Shown: piece after piece, positions 1-8,552 of the stretch
Layout of the letters: every line of letters starts with the position of its first letter
How positions within the stretch are numbered: the first letter of the stretch is position 1
Assembly (NCBI GenBank): GCA_027483795.1
Contig: JAIXTT010000016.1
Coordinates: forward strand, 1-32,832
Direction: 5' to 3'
DNA length: 32,832 bases
From: Hyphomicrobiales bacterium
Lineage (GTDB): Bacteria; Pseudomonadota; Alphaproteobacteria; Rhizobiales; Beijerinckiaceae
The notes under the pieces: model-generated
What the model saw: only the letters and a program-made list of their open reading frames with translations
Told to the model about the DNA's origin: nothing
The model's database searches: none
Program-made: the position numbers and the translations under genes

Positions 1-455
<455 letters not shown>

Positions 456-494
456 GCGGAAGGGGGCGCACGCCCCTCGCCGAGCTTCGCTTCC

Positions 495-526
495 GACGGC
501 CGGGCTCGCCCGGCCGTCTTCTTTTT
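495..526 (+). terminator. Rho-independent terminator after ahcY
   Basis: A perfect 10-bp stem (495-504 pairing with 509-518) closes a CTCG tetraloop and is followed by a T-rich run (TTCTTTTT). It lies 40 bases after the ahcY stop and before divL, so it separates the two transcription units. Confidence 0.9.
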
Positions 527-548
527 CGGGCTCGGTCGCGGCTCCTCT

Positions 549-563
549 TCAACGCGGCCTTAA
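549..563 (+). promoter_or_regulatory. Candidate CtrA-binding box upstream of divL
   Basis: The bases read TCAA, seven bases, then TTAA. This is one mismatch from the alphaproteobacterial CtrA consensus TTAA-N7-TTAA. The second half continues into TTAACC, the extended half-site often seen in CtrA targets. It lies about 70 bp before the divL start codon, and TTAA is rare in this GC-rich sequence. A -10-like TAGAGT follows at 593-598, so the box would sit near the -35 region. The match is by eye only. Confidence 0.35.
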
Positions 564-633
564 CCCTCTTTCGGGCTGAGTCGTCGGGGCGGTAGAGTGC
601 GACTGATTCGGCGACCGGAGGGATCGGCAGAGC

Positions 634-3120
634 ATGGCGGAGGCACCCGACCAAGGTCGTGAGACGCCGGGCCGTGCCGCGGGCCGGCTGCGCCGTTCGG
701 CGCTCTTCGCCTCGGTCGCCCTGCCCCCGCTCTTCGCGACCGCGGGCGCGCACGCCGCCGATCTTCTCTCCCTGCCCGTGCCCGTCGAGATCGCCGCACT
801 TTCGGTCGGCGTCGGGCTGACGCTGGCCGCGGCCACCAGCTCCTTCCTCTATCTCCGCCTGCGCCGTTCGGCGGCGAAGGAGGAGGAGGCGCTTTCGGGA
901 CAGGTCGCGGAACTGCGCGAGCGGCTCGACCGGGCCCAATTCCTGCTGCGGTCCGAGCCCTTCGTCGTCATCGCCTGGGGCGGCCCTTCGGGCCATACGG
1001 AAGTGACGGGCGAAGGCGAGCTGATCGGCTGCGACATCCCCTCCGCCCTGCGTTTCTCGACATGGCTTCCGCCGGAGGACGCCGATGCGCTCGAACGCGC
1101 GACGGCGGCTCTGCGCGCCGACGGAACGGCGTTCCGGCTGACGCTCGGACCGACGAACGGCAAAATTCTGGAAGGCGAAGGCCGTCCGGTGCTCGGACGC
1201 GCCGTGCTGCGCATCCGCGAAGTGACGGGCGAGCATCTCGAGGCGTTCCGGCTGCGCGACGAGATCGCGACGGCGACGCATGAACGCGACGCGATGCGCG
1301 AAGCGCTCGACGCCCTGCCCCATCCCGTCTGGCAGCGCGACGCCGAGGGCCGATTGGGCTTCGCCAATCTCGCCTATGCGGCCGCCGTGGAGGCCAAGGA
1401 CGGTGCGGACGCGGTCGCGCGCATGGCCGAATTCCTCGACAGCGGCGTGCGGCAGGAAGCCTTCCGGCGTCGGGCCCTGACGGGCTCGTGGAAGGCGCGG
1501 ACCCCCGCGATCTTCGCGGGCGAAAGGCGGATGGTGGACGCGGCCGAAAAGGCCGGGGCCCACGGCGCGACGGGCTATGCGGTGGACGTGTCCGAACTCG
1601 ACGCCGTCCGCAGCGATCTCCAGCGCCAGATGGAAAGCCAGCTCCGCACGCTCGACCAGCTGCCGACCGCGGTCGCCATGTTCGACGACGCGCAGCGCCT
1701 CGTCTTCTGCAACGCGGCCTATCGCACGCTCTTCCAGCTCGATCAGGCCTTCATCGATGCGGGCCCGACCGATCCGGAGATCCTCGATCGGCTGCGGGCC
1801 GAGCGTCGTCTGCCGGAACAGGCCGATTACCGGGCCTGGAAGACGCATCTCCTCGAAGCCTATCGTGCGATCGACACGCAGGAGACGACCTGGCACCTGC
1901 CCGACGGGCGGACGCTGCGCGTGGTCGTCAATCCCGACCCGCGCGGCGGCGTGACCTATCTCTTCGACGACCTGACCGAGAAGCTGCACCTCGAAACGCG
2001 ATTCAAGTCCGCGATGCGGGTGCAGAGCGAGACGCTCGAAACGCTCAGCGAAGGCGTCGCCGTGTTCGGGACCGACGGGCGGCTGACGCTCCACAATCCG
2101 GCCTTCGCGACGATCTGGCGGCTCGACGCCGCGCAGCTCGGCGTGCGGCCGCATATCGACGCCTTCATCCTCCGCGCGAACGCGCTCTTCGCGGAGGAGA
2201 GCGCCTGGTCGGCCATCCGCGGCATGGTGACGGGGCTCGGCGAGGCGCGCGAGGTGCTCTCGCTGCGCATGGAACGCTATGACGGCAGCGTGATCGACTG
2301 CACCGGCGCGCCGCTGCCGGACGGCTCGACGCTGCTGACCTTCGTCGACGCCACTGCGGGCGTGAACGTCGAACGGGCGCTCAAGGAGCGCAACGACGCG
2401 CTGGAACAGGCGGGCGCGCTGCGCGACAATTTCGTGCACCACGTCTCCTACCAGATGCGCTCGCCGCTCACGAACGTGATCGGCTTCACGCAGATGATCG
2501 CCGACGAGGTGATCGGCCCGCTCAACGGCAAGCAGGCGGAATATGCGGGCCACATCATGCGCTCGTCCAACGCGCTGCTCGCGATCATCGACGACATTCT
2601 CGACCTCGCCTCGATCGACACCGGCGACATCGCGCTCGACCTCGAGGACGTGGAGATCGAACGGGTCATCGGCGCCGCGGCGCAGGGGCTGCAGGACCGT
2701 TTCGCCGAGCAGAACCTGAAGCTCGCGATCGAAGCGCCCGCCGATATCGGGACGTTCCGGGCCGATCCGAAGCGGCTGCGCCAGATCCTGTTCAATCTCC
2801 TGTCGAATGCGGCGGGCTTTTCGAAACCGGGCCAGACGATCCGCGTTTCGGCGGAGCGGACCGGAGAGGCGATCGTGCTGAGCGTCGCGGACGAGGGGAA
2901 GGGCATCGCGCCCGAGCTTCTCGAACGCGTCTTCGAACGTTTCGAGACCCGCTCGTCGGGCACGCGGCATCGCGGGCTCGGGCTCGGGCTTTCCATCGTC
3001 CGTTCCTTCGTCGAACTGCACGGCGGCCGCGTGTCCGTGCAGTCGGTCCCGGATGCCGGGACCACGGTCACCTGCGTTTTCCCCGCCGACGGGCTGCGTC
3101 CGCGGGTCGCGGCGGAGTAA
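634..3120 (+). CDS. divL: DivL-like PAS-domain histidine-kinase homologue with Tyr at the phospho-acceptor position
   Basis: This 828-residue protein has two hydrophobic segments near the N-terminus (about 22-40 and 48-72), a short coiled region, three PAS-like domains (about 222-310, 336-455 and 465-580), a dimerisation/phospho-acceptor helix (about 595-660) and an HATPase_c domain (about 705-820). Where sensor kinases have His in the SHELRTPL motif, this protein reads SYQMRSPL, with Tyr606 at that place. The N-box around N721/N725 and the GLGLGLS glycine loop (781-787) are kept; the G1 box reads DEGKGI. Tyr for His is the hallmark of Caulobacter DivL, which binds DivK and controls the CckA-CtrA relay. 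The position beside ahcY and tsaE supports this. The start ATG has GGAGGGA ten bases upstream. DivL identity is inferred from the Tyr, the PAS layout and the neighbours. Confidence 0.85.
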   Translation: MAEAPDQGRETPGRAAGRLRRSALFASVALPPLFATAGAHAADLLSLPVPVEIAALSVGVGLTLAAATSSFLYLRLRRSAAKEEEALSGQVAELRERLDRAQFLLRSEPFVVIAWGGPSGHTEVTGEGELIGCDIPSALRFSTWLPPEDADALERATAALRADGTAFRLTLGPTNGKILEGEGRPVLGRAVLRIREVTGEHLEAFRLRDEIATATHERDAMREALDALPHPVWQRDAEGRLGFANLAYAAAVEAKDGADAVARMAEFLDSGVRQEAFRRRALTGSWKARTPAIFAGERRMVDAAEKAGAHGATGYAVDVSELDAVRSDLQRQMESQLRTLDQLPTAVAMFDDAQRLVFCNAAYRTLFQLDQAFIDAGPTDPEILDRLRAERRLPEQADYRAWKTHLLEAYRAIDTQETTWHLPDGRTLRVVVNPDPRGGVTYLFDDLTEKLHLETRFKSAMRVQSETLETLSEGVAVFGTDGRLTLHNPAFATIWRLDAAQLGVRPHIDAFILRANALFAEESAWSAIRGMVTGLGEAREVLSLRMERYDGSVIDCTGAPLPDGSTLLTFVDATAGVNVERALKERNDALEQAGALRDNFVHHVSYQMRSPLTNVIGFTQMIADEVIGPLNGKQAEYAGHIMRSSNALLAIIDDILDLASIDTGDIALDLEDVEIERVIGAAAQGLQDRFAEQNLKLAIEAPADIGTFRADPKRLRQILFNLLSNAAGFSKPGQTIRVSAERTGEAIVLSVADEGKGIAPELLERVFERFETRSSGTRHRGLGLGLSIVRSFVELHGGRVSVQSVPDAGTTVTCVFPADGLRPRVAAE

Positions 3121-3124
3121 CGCG

Positions 3125-4663
3125 TTGTCAGAACCCTCCCACGGCGTCCGCATCTACGACGTCGCCGATCTCGCCGAAACCGAGGCCCGCGCCGCGGAAC
3201 TCGCCGCCGCCCTCGCGCCGGGCGATCTCGTGACGCTGACCGGCGATCTCGGCGCCGGGAAGACGGCCTTCGCCCGCGCGCTCATCCGCACGCTCGCGAA
3301 GGATCCCGATCTCGAAGTGCCGAGTCCGACCTTCACCCTGATCCAGACCTACGACACGCCGCGACTGCATGTCGTCCATGCCGATCTCTACCGGATCGGT
3401 TCGCCGGACGAGCTTGCGGGCCTCGGCTGGGACGAGGCCGCGGAAGGGGCCGCGGTGCTGCTCGAATGGCCGGAACGCGCAGGGGACGCCCTGCCGGAGG
3501 ATCGGCTCGACGTGGAGATCCGGCTCGTGCCGGGCTCGCCCGACGCGCGGCGCATCGTGGTGACGCCGACGGGCCGCTGGGTCGAAAGGCTCGACCGCAA
3601 CGTCGCGCTGCGCAAGCTGCTCGCCGCGAGCGGCTGGGACGCCGCCGACCGGATTCCCATCCAGGGCGACGCCTCGACGCGCGCCTATGAGCGGCTCGTC
3701 CGCGGCGAGGAGACGGCGATCCTGATGATCGCACCGCGAAGGCCGGACGGTCCTCCCGTCCGCGACGGCAAGCCCTACAGCGCGATCGCCAAGCTGGCGG
3801 AGAGCGTGCACGCCTTCGTCGCGATGGCGGACGGGCTGCGCGGCCTCGGCTACAGCGCGCCCGAAGTGCTCGCGGCCGATCTCGATGCCGGGCTTCTGAT
3901 CGTCGAGGATCTCGGGGGAGAGGGCGTGCTCGGCCCCGAGGGCCCGATCCCGGAACGCTACGAGCTCGCGACCGCGCTGCTCGCGGATCTGCATCGCCGC
4001 GACCTGCCGGAGACGCTGCCCGTGCGGGACGACGGCGAGCATGTCCTGCCCGCCTACGACCTCGATGCGCTCCTCATGGAAGCCGAACTGCTGCTCGACT
4101 GGTATGTCCCGCACATCGTCCGGCGTCCCGTGTCGGCGACCGCGCGCGACCGCTTCGTCGCGCTCTGGCGCGCGGCGCTCGAGCCCGTGCAGGCGCAGCG
4201 GCGGACATGGACGCTCCGCGACTACCATTCGCCCAATCTCCTCTGGCTGCCCGAGCGGGAAGGGCTGAAGCGGATGGGGATCATCGATTTCCAGGACGCC
4301 GTCATGGGCCATCCGGCCTATGACCTCGCATCCCTGCTGCAGGATGCACGGCGCGCGGTGCCCGAGCGGCTCGAACTCGATCTGTTCCAGCGCTACCTGC
4401 GGGCGCGCCGCGAGGCCGATCCGGACTTCGACATGGCGGATTTCGCGGCCTCCTATGCGCTCATGGCTGCGCAGCGGGCGACGAAGGTGCTCGGGATCTT
4501 CCTCCGGCTCGACCGACGGGACGGCAAGCCGGGCTATCTCCGGCACGTGCCGCATATGGAAGCCTATCTGCGGCGCAATCTCTCCCATCCCGCGCTGGCG
4601 GAGCTGCGGGTCTGGTATCGGCAGAACCTGCCGACGCTCTTCGAGACGGGGACGCCGCGATGA
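3125..4663 (+). CDS. tsaE-amgK: Fused TsaE (t6A ATPase) and AmgK-type sugar kinase
   Basis: This 512-residue protein carries two functions. Residues 1 to about 150 are TsaE, the ATPase of the TsaB-TsaD-TsaE complex that makes N6-threonylcarbamoyladenosine at tRNA position 37; the P-loop GDLGAGKT ends at K46-T47 and the PSPTF switch block follows. Residues about 165-512 are an aminoglycoside-phosphotransferase fold of the AmgK type, with the catalytic loop LRDYHSPN (D366, H368, N371) and the metal-binding IIDFQD (D388). AmgK phosphorylates N-acetylmuramate or N-acetylglucosamine at the anomeric carbon. MurU follows with an ATGA overlap, which supports the AmgK assignment. I chose the TTG at 3125 because GGAG (3114-3117) lies seven bases before it and it starts just after the divL stop. 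The ATG at 3053 would overlap divL by 68 bases. Confidence 0.88.
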   Translation: MSEPSHGVRIYDVADLAETEARAAELAAALAPGDLVTLTGDLGAGKTAFARALIRTLAKDPDLEVPSPTFTLIQTYDTPRLHVVHADLYRIGSPDELAGLGWDEAAEGAAVLLEWPERAGDALPEDRLDVEIRLVPGSPDARRIVVTPTGRWVERLDRNVALRKLLAASGWDAADRIPIQGDASTRAYERLVRGEETAILMIAPRRPDGPPVRDGKPYSAIAKLAESVHAFVAMADGLRGLGYSAPEVLAADLDAGLLIVEDLGGEGVLGPEGPIPERYELATALLADLHRRDLPETLPVRDDGEHVLPAYDLDALLMEAELLLDWYVPHIVRRPVSATARDRFVALWRAALEPVQAQRRTWTLRDYHSPNLLWLPEREGLKRMGIIDFQDAVMGHPAYDLASLLQDARRAVPERLELDLFQRYLRARREADPDFDMADFAASYALMAAQRATKVLGIFLRLDRRDGKPGYLRHVPHMEAYLRRNLSHPALAELRVWYRQNLPTLFETGTPR

Positions 4664-5388
4664 CGACGTCTCGTCCCCCGCGCCGCGCGATGGTGCTGGC
4701 CGCGGGCCTCGGCACGCGGATGCGGCCGATCACCGACACGATCCCCAAGCCGATGGTGCAGGTCGGCGGCAAGGCGCTGATCGACCATGCGCTCGACCCT
4801 CTCGCGGAGGCGGGCGTGGAGACGGCGGTGGTCAACGTCCATCACCTCGCCCACCGGCTCGAAGCGCATCTCGCGCCGCGGACCAAGCCCGCGATCGTGA
4901 TCTCCGACGAACGGGATCGCCTCCTCGACTCGGGCGGCGGCGTGAAGAAGGCGCTGCCGCTGCTCGGGACGGAGCCCTTCTACGTGCTCAATGCCGACAC
5001 GTTCTGGGTGGACGGGCCGCGCTCCAACCTGCTGCGGCTCGCCGAAGCATGGGATCCGGCGCGGATGGACGTGCTGATGCTCCTCTCCGCCGCATCGACC
5101 GCGACGGGCCACGAAGGCAAGGGCGATTACGCCATGGGCCCGCTGGGCGAGCTTCGCCGGCGCAAGGAAAGCGAGGTCGTACCCTTCGTCTATGCGGGGG
5201 CGCTGATCATGAAGCCGGAGCTGTTCGACGACGCGCCGGACGGTCCGTTCTCGCTCAACCGCATCTTCGACGCGGCGCAGGAGAAGGGCACGCTGTTCGG
5301 CTTGCGACTCGACGGCTGGTGGCTGCATGTTGGCACGCCCTCGAGCATCGCCGAGGCGGAAAAACGATTGGTTCTCATCGCTCTTTGA
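4660..5388 (+). CDS. murU: MurU-type sugar-1-phosphate nucleotidyltransferase
   Basis: This 242-residue nucleotidyltransferase has the signature LAAGLGTRMRP near the N-terminus with the downstream PKPM, and the metal/substrate motif NADTFW near residue 110. Next to an AmgK kinase this matches MurU, which makes UDP-N-acetylmuramate from N-acetylmuramate 1-phosphate and UTP. The AmgK-MurU route returns MurNAc to the peptidoglycan precursor pool without de novo MurA/MurB, and so bypasses fosfomycin. Start and stop overlap as ATGA with the preceding gene, so translation is probably coupled. Without the neighbour, mannose-1-phosphate guanylyltransferase would be an equally common label for this family. 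Confidence 0.82.
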   Translation: MTTSRPPRRAMVLAAGLGTRMRPITDTIPKPMVQVGGKALIDHALDPLAEAGVETAVVNVHHLAHRLEAHLAPRTKPAIVISDERDRLLDSGGGVKKALPLLGTEPFYVLNADTFWVDGPRSNLLRLAEAWDPARMDVLMLLSAASTATGHEGKGDYAMGPLGELRRRKESEVVPFVYAGALIMKPELFDDAPDGPFSLNRIFDAAQEKGTLFGLRLDGWWLHVGTPSSIAEAEKRLVLIAL

Positions 5389-5399
5389 CCCGAGGCGAC

Positions 5400-8300
5400 A
5401 TGGTTGCGGCCGGACCGGGAATCTTTTCGATCGCCCCCGGGGCGCCCTTCCTCTCGACGCTGGCCGACGCCCTTCTCGACGGCGTGCTGATCCCCGACGC
5501 CCGTTTCCGCAGCGATCCGCTCGCGCTCTCTTCCGCCACGATCTATCTGCCGACGCGGCGCGCCGCACGGGCGCTCTCGGCCGTCATCGCCGAAAGGCTC
5601 GGCGGCGAGGCGGTTCTGCTCCCGCGGATCGTGCCGCTCGGCGATCTGGAGGAGGCCGAGGCCAATCTGATGTTCGGCGATGCGGGCCTGCCCGAGGACG
5701 GCTCGCTGCCGCCCGAGGCGGATCCGATGATGCGTCGGCTGACGCTCGCCAAGCTCGTGATCGAATGGTCGCGGCGGGTGCGCGAGGCGATCGTCGGCGG
5801 GGCGGGCTTTCTGCCGAAACGGCTCACCGACGGCATCGCTTCGGACGCGCAGGGGTTCATGGTCGCAGGGTCGGCGCGGGACGCGCTCGGGCTCGCCGAC
5901 GCGCTCGGCTCGCTGATCGACAGCCTCGTCATCCACGGCAAGACCTGGGAAGACCTGCACGCCTTGGTGCCCGACGAACTCGACGACTATTGGAAGATCT
6001 CGCGCGACTTCCTCGAGATCGCGGCCCGTGAATGGCCCGCGATCCGCGGCGACGGCACGCTGGACGCGGGAGAGAGACGCCATCGCCTCCTGCTGCTCGA
6101 GGCCGCGCGGCTCGCGGCGGCACGGCCGCAGGAACCCTTCATCGTCGCGGGTTCGACGGGGTCGATGCCCGCGACCGCGAAGCTCATCGCCGCGGTGGCC
6201 CGTCTGCCCCGCGGCGCGGTGGTGCTGCCCGGCCTCGACCGACACCTCTCGGACGAGGACCTCGCCGTCGTCGGCGAGACGGACGGCGGCGATCCCGGCC
6301 ATCCCCAACATCTGCTCACGCGGCTTCTGGGCGTGATCGGCGTCGAACGGAAGGACGTGAGGCCCCTCGGCGAACCGCGGCCGGACCTCGCGGCGCGGGA
6401 GGCCTGCATCGCCGAAGCGCTGCGCCCCGCGGAGACGACGGAAGCGTGGCGCAGCCGTGCGGAACGGCTGTCGGACGAAGCGATCGTCGAAGGGCTCTCG
6501 GGCGTGACCGTGGTGGAGGCGGACGACGAGCGGGAAGAGGCGGTCGCCGCGGCGCTGTGCCTGCGCGAGGCGCTCGAGGAGCCCGGCAAGACCGCGGCGC
6601 TGATCACGCCCGACCGCTCGCTCGCCGAACGGGTCCGCGCCGAATTGGCCCGTTGGGGCATTACGGCCGAGGATTCCGCCGGACGGCCGCTGTCGCGCAG
6701 CGCTGCGGGACGCCTCGCGCTCCTCGCCGCCGAAGCCTTTGCGGGCGATTTCGAGGCGATGCGCCTCTTGGCTCTGCTCGACCATCCGCTCGTCCGCCTC
6801 GGCCTCGACGACGCGACGATCGCGCGCGGTCGCTCCGCGCTGGAGATCGGCGCTTTGCGCGGTCCGGCTCCGAAGCGCGGTCTCGACGGCTTGGCGGCGG
6901 CCCTCGCCGCGGCGCGACGGGCCGATCCGAAGCGCGCGCCGCGCCCGCGCCGGCGCATCGGGACCCCGGACTTCGAAGCGGCGGAGGCCATGCTCGAAGC
7001 CTTGCGCGCCGCCTTCGCGCCCCTCGCGGCGACGGGCGCGCGCTTCGACCTGATCGCGGCGGCCCGGGCGCTGGAAGAGACGCTGGGAGCTCTCGCCCGC
7101 GACGCTTCCGGCGAAGGCGGGCTCGACACGGCCGAGGGCGGCGAGGTGCTCGCGGCCCTGTTCGACGAACTCGCCGCGGGCTTCGATGCGCAGCTCGAAG
7201 GCATGCGGGCGGATTTTCCGGCCGTCTTCGAAGGCTTCATGCACGGCCGGACGGTTTCGGGCGGTGCGCAGACGCATCCGCGCATCCGCATCTGGGGACT
7301 GCTCGAAGCGCGTCTGCTGCCCGTGGACCGCATGATCCTCGGCGGGCTCGACGAGACGGTCTGGCCGCCCGCGACGCGGACCGATCCGTTCCTCAGCCGG
7401 CCGCTCGCGCGCGAACTCGGCCTGCCCTCGCCCGAGACCCGGATCGGCCGCACCGCGCATGATTTCCAACAGGCGATGGGCGCGCCCGAAGTGATCCTGA
7501 CGCGGTCCGGCAAGCGCGGCGGCGATCCGACCGTGCCTTCGCGCTTCCTGCAGCGTCTGCGCGCCGTGGCGGGCGCGGCGCTCGACGCGCCGCACGCGCG
7601 CGGGGACATCGTTCTCGGACGGGTGCGCGCGCTCGATCGCCGGCCCGTCGAGCGGCCGATCGCCCGGCCCGCGCCCTCCCCGCCCAAGGACCTTCTGCCG
7701 ACGACGCTCAGCGTCACGGAGATCGACAAGCTCAGACGCGATCCCTACGCCATCTACGCCAAGCACGTGCTCGAACTCGATCGGCTCGACGAACTCGCGC
7801 GATTGCCGAACGCATCCGAGATCGGCACGGCCACGCATGATGCGATCGCGGACTTCACCGAAGCCTTCCCCGAGGCCCTGCCGGACGACGCCGCCGACCG
7901 GCTTCTCTCCTACGGCCGCAAGCATTTCGCGGCGCTCGCGGACCGGCCCGAATTCGCCGCCTTCTGGTGGCCGCGCTTCAAGCGGCAGGCGGAATGGTAT
8001 CTCGGCTGGGAGAAGGCGCGGCGGCCGGGGCTCGCCGAAATCCGCCCGGAGACGCGGGGCGAACTGCCCTTCGGCCTTCCCGGCGGAGGGAGCTTCGTGC
8101 TGCGCGGGCGCGCGGACCGGATCGAGGTGCATCCGGGCGACGGCTTCACGATCCTCGACTACAAGACCGGATCGCCGCCTTCGAACGCGCAGGTGCATGC
8201 GGGGCTCGCGCCGCAATTGACGCTTCAGGCCGCGATGGCGCTGAAGGGCGGCTATGGGACGGGGCTCGGCGGGACGGTTCGGGATCTGCGCTACGTCCAT

Positions 8301-8552
8301 CTGCAGCGCGACGGCGGCGAGGACCGCAGCGTGCTGACGATCCGGACGGAGACCGCCGACCCGAACGACCTCGCCGCCGCGCACTGGAGCCAATTCGTCA
8401 AGCTCGTCGACGCGCATGTGAACCGGGGCCGCGGCTTCGCCTCCCAGCTCATCCCGAAGATGCGCAAGAGCTACGACGAATACGACCATCTCGCCCGCTG
8501 CAAGGAATGGTCGGCGAGCGGCGAGGGGGAGGACGCGCATGACGGCGCATGA
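5400..8552 (+). CDS. addB: Double-strand break repair protein AddB, alphaproteobacterial type
   Basis: This 1050-residue protein is the AddB subunit of the AddAB helicase-nuclease, which resects double-strand ends for RecA loading. The N-terminus (FSIAPGAPFLSTLADALL, then IYLPTRRAARAL) is typical of alphaproteobacterial AddB, whose helicase part is degenerate. The C-terminal PD-(D/E)XK nuclease is intact, with D906 in GRADRIE and D920-Y921-K922 in LDYKTG. The ATG at 5400 has GAGG four bases before it and follows the murU stop by 11 bases. The open frame extends upstream inside murU and amgK, but that extension has no homology to AddB and is rejected. It overlaps addA by 14 bases, which fits a two-subunit enzyme made from one message. 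Confidence 0.95.
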   Translation: MVAAGPGIFSIAPGAPFLSTLADALLDGVLIPDARFRSDPLALSSATIYLPTRRAARALSAVIAERLGGEAVLLPRIVPLGDLEEAEANLMFGDAGLPEDGSLPPEADPMMRRLTLAKLVIEWSRRVREAIVGGAGFLPKRLTDGIASDAQGFMVAGSARDALGLADALGSLIDSLVIHGKTWEDLHALVPDELDDYWKISRDFLEIAAREWPAIRGDGTLDAGERRHRLLLLEAARLAAARPQEPFIVAGSTGSMPATAKLIAAVARLPRGAVVLPGLDRHLSDEDLAVVGETDGGDPGHPQHLLTRLLGVIGVERKDVRPLGEPRPDLAAREACIAEALRPAETTEAWRSRAERLSDEAIVEGLSGVTVVEADDEREEAVAAALCLREALEEPGKTAALITPDRSLAERVRAELARWGITAEDSAGRPLSRSAAGRLALLAAEAFAGDFEAMRLLALLDHPLVRLGLDDATIARGRSALEIGALRGPAPKRGLDGLAAALAAARRADPKRAPRPRRRIGTPDFEAAEAMLEALRAAFAPLAATGARFDLIAAARALEETLGALARDASGEGGLDTAEGGEVLAALFDELAAGFDAQLEGMRADFPAVFEGFMHGRTVSGGAQTHPRIRIWGLLEARLLPVDRMILGGLDETVWPPATRTDPFLSRPLARELGLPSPETRIGRTAHDFQQAMGAPEVILTRSGKRGGDPTVPSRFLQRLRAVAGAALDAPHARGDIVLGRVRALDRRPVERPIARPAPSPPKDLLPTTLSVTEIDKLRRDPYAIYAKHVLELDRLDELARLPNASEIGTATHDAIADFTEAFPEALPDDAADRLLSYGRKHFAALADRPEFAAFWWPRFKRQAEWYLGWEKARRPGLAEIRPETRGELPFGLPGGGSFVLRGRADRIEVHPGDGFTILDYKTGSPPSNAQVHAGLAPQLTLQAAMALKGGYGTGLGGTVRDLRYVHLQRDGGEDRSVLTIRTETADPNDLAAAHWSQFVKLVDAHVNRGRGFASQLIPKMRKSYDEYDHLARCKEWSASGEGEDAHDGA

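Noticed and set aside
2434-2442. H602/H603 as the phospho-acceptor of the divL product
   Set aside because: The fixed spacing to RSPL puts the acceptor at residue 606, which is Tyr; the two histidines are three and four residues too early.
4320-5399. N-terminal extension of addB through murU and amgK
   Set aside because: The frame is open by chance; AddB homology starts at MVAAGPGIFS (5400), where there is a ribosome site.
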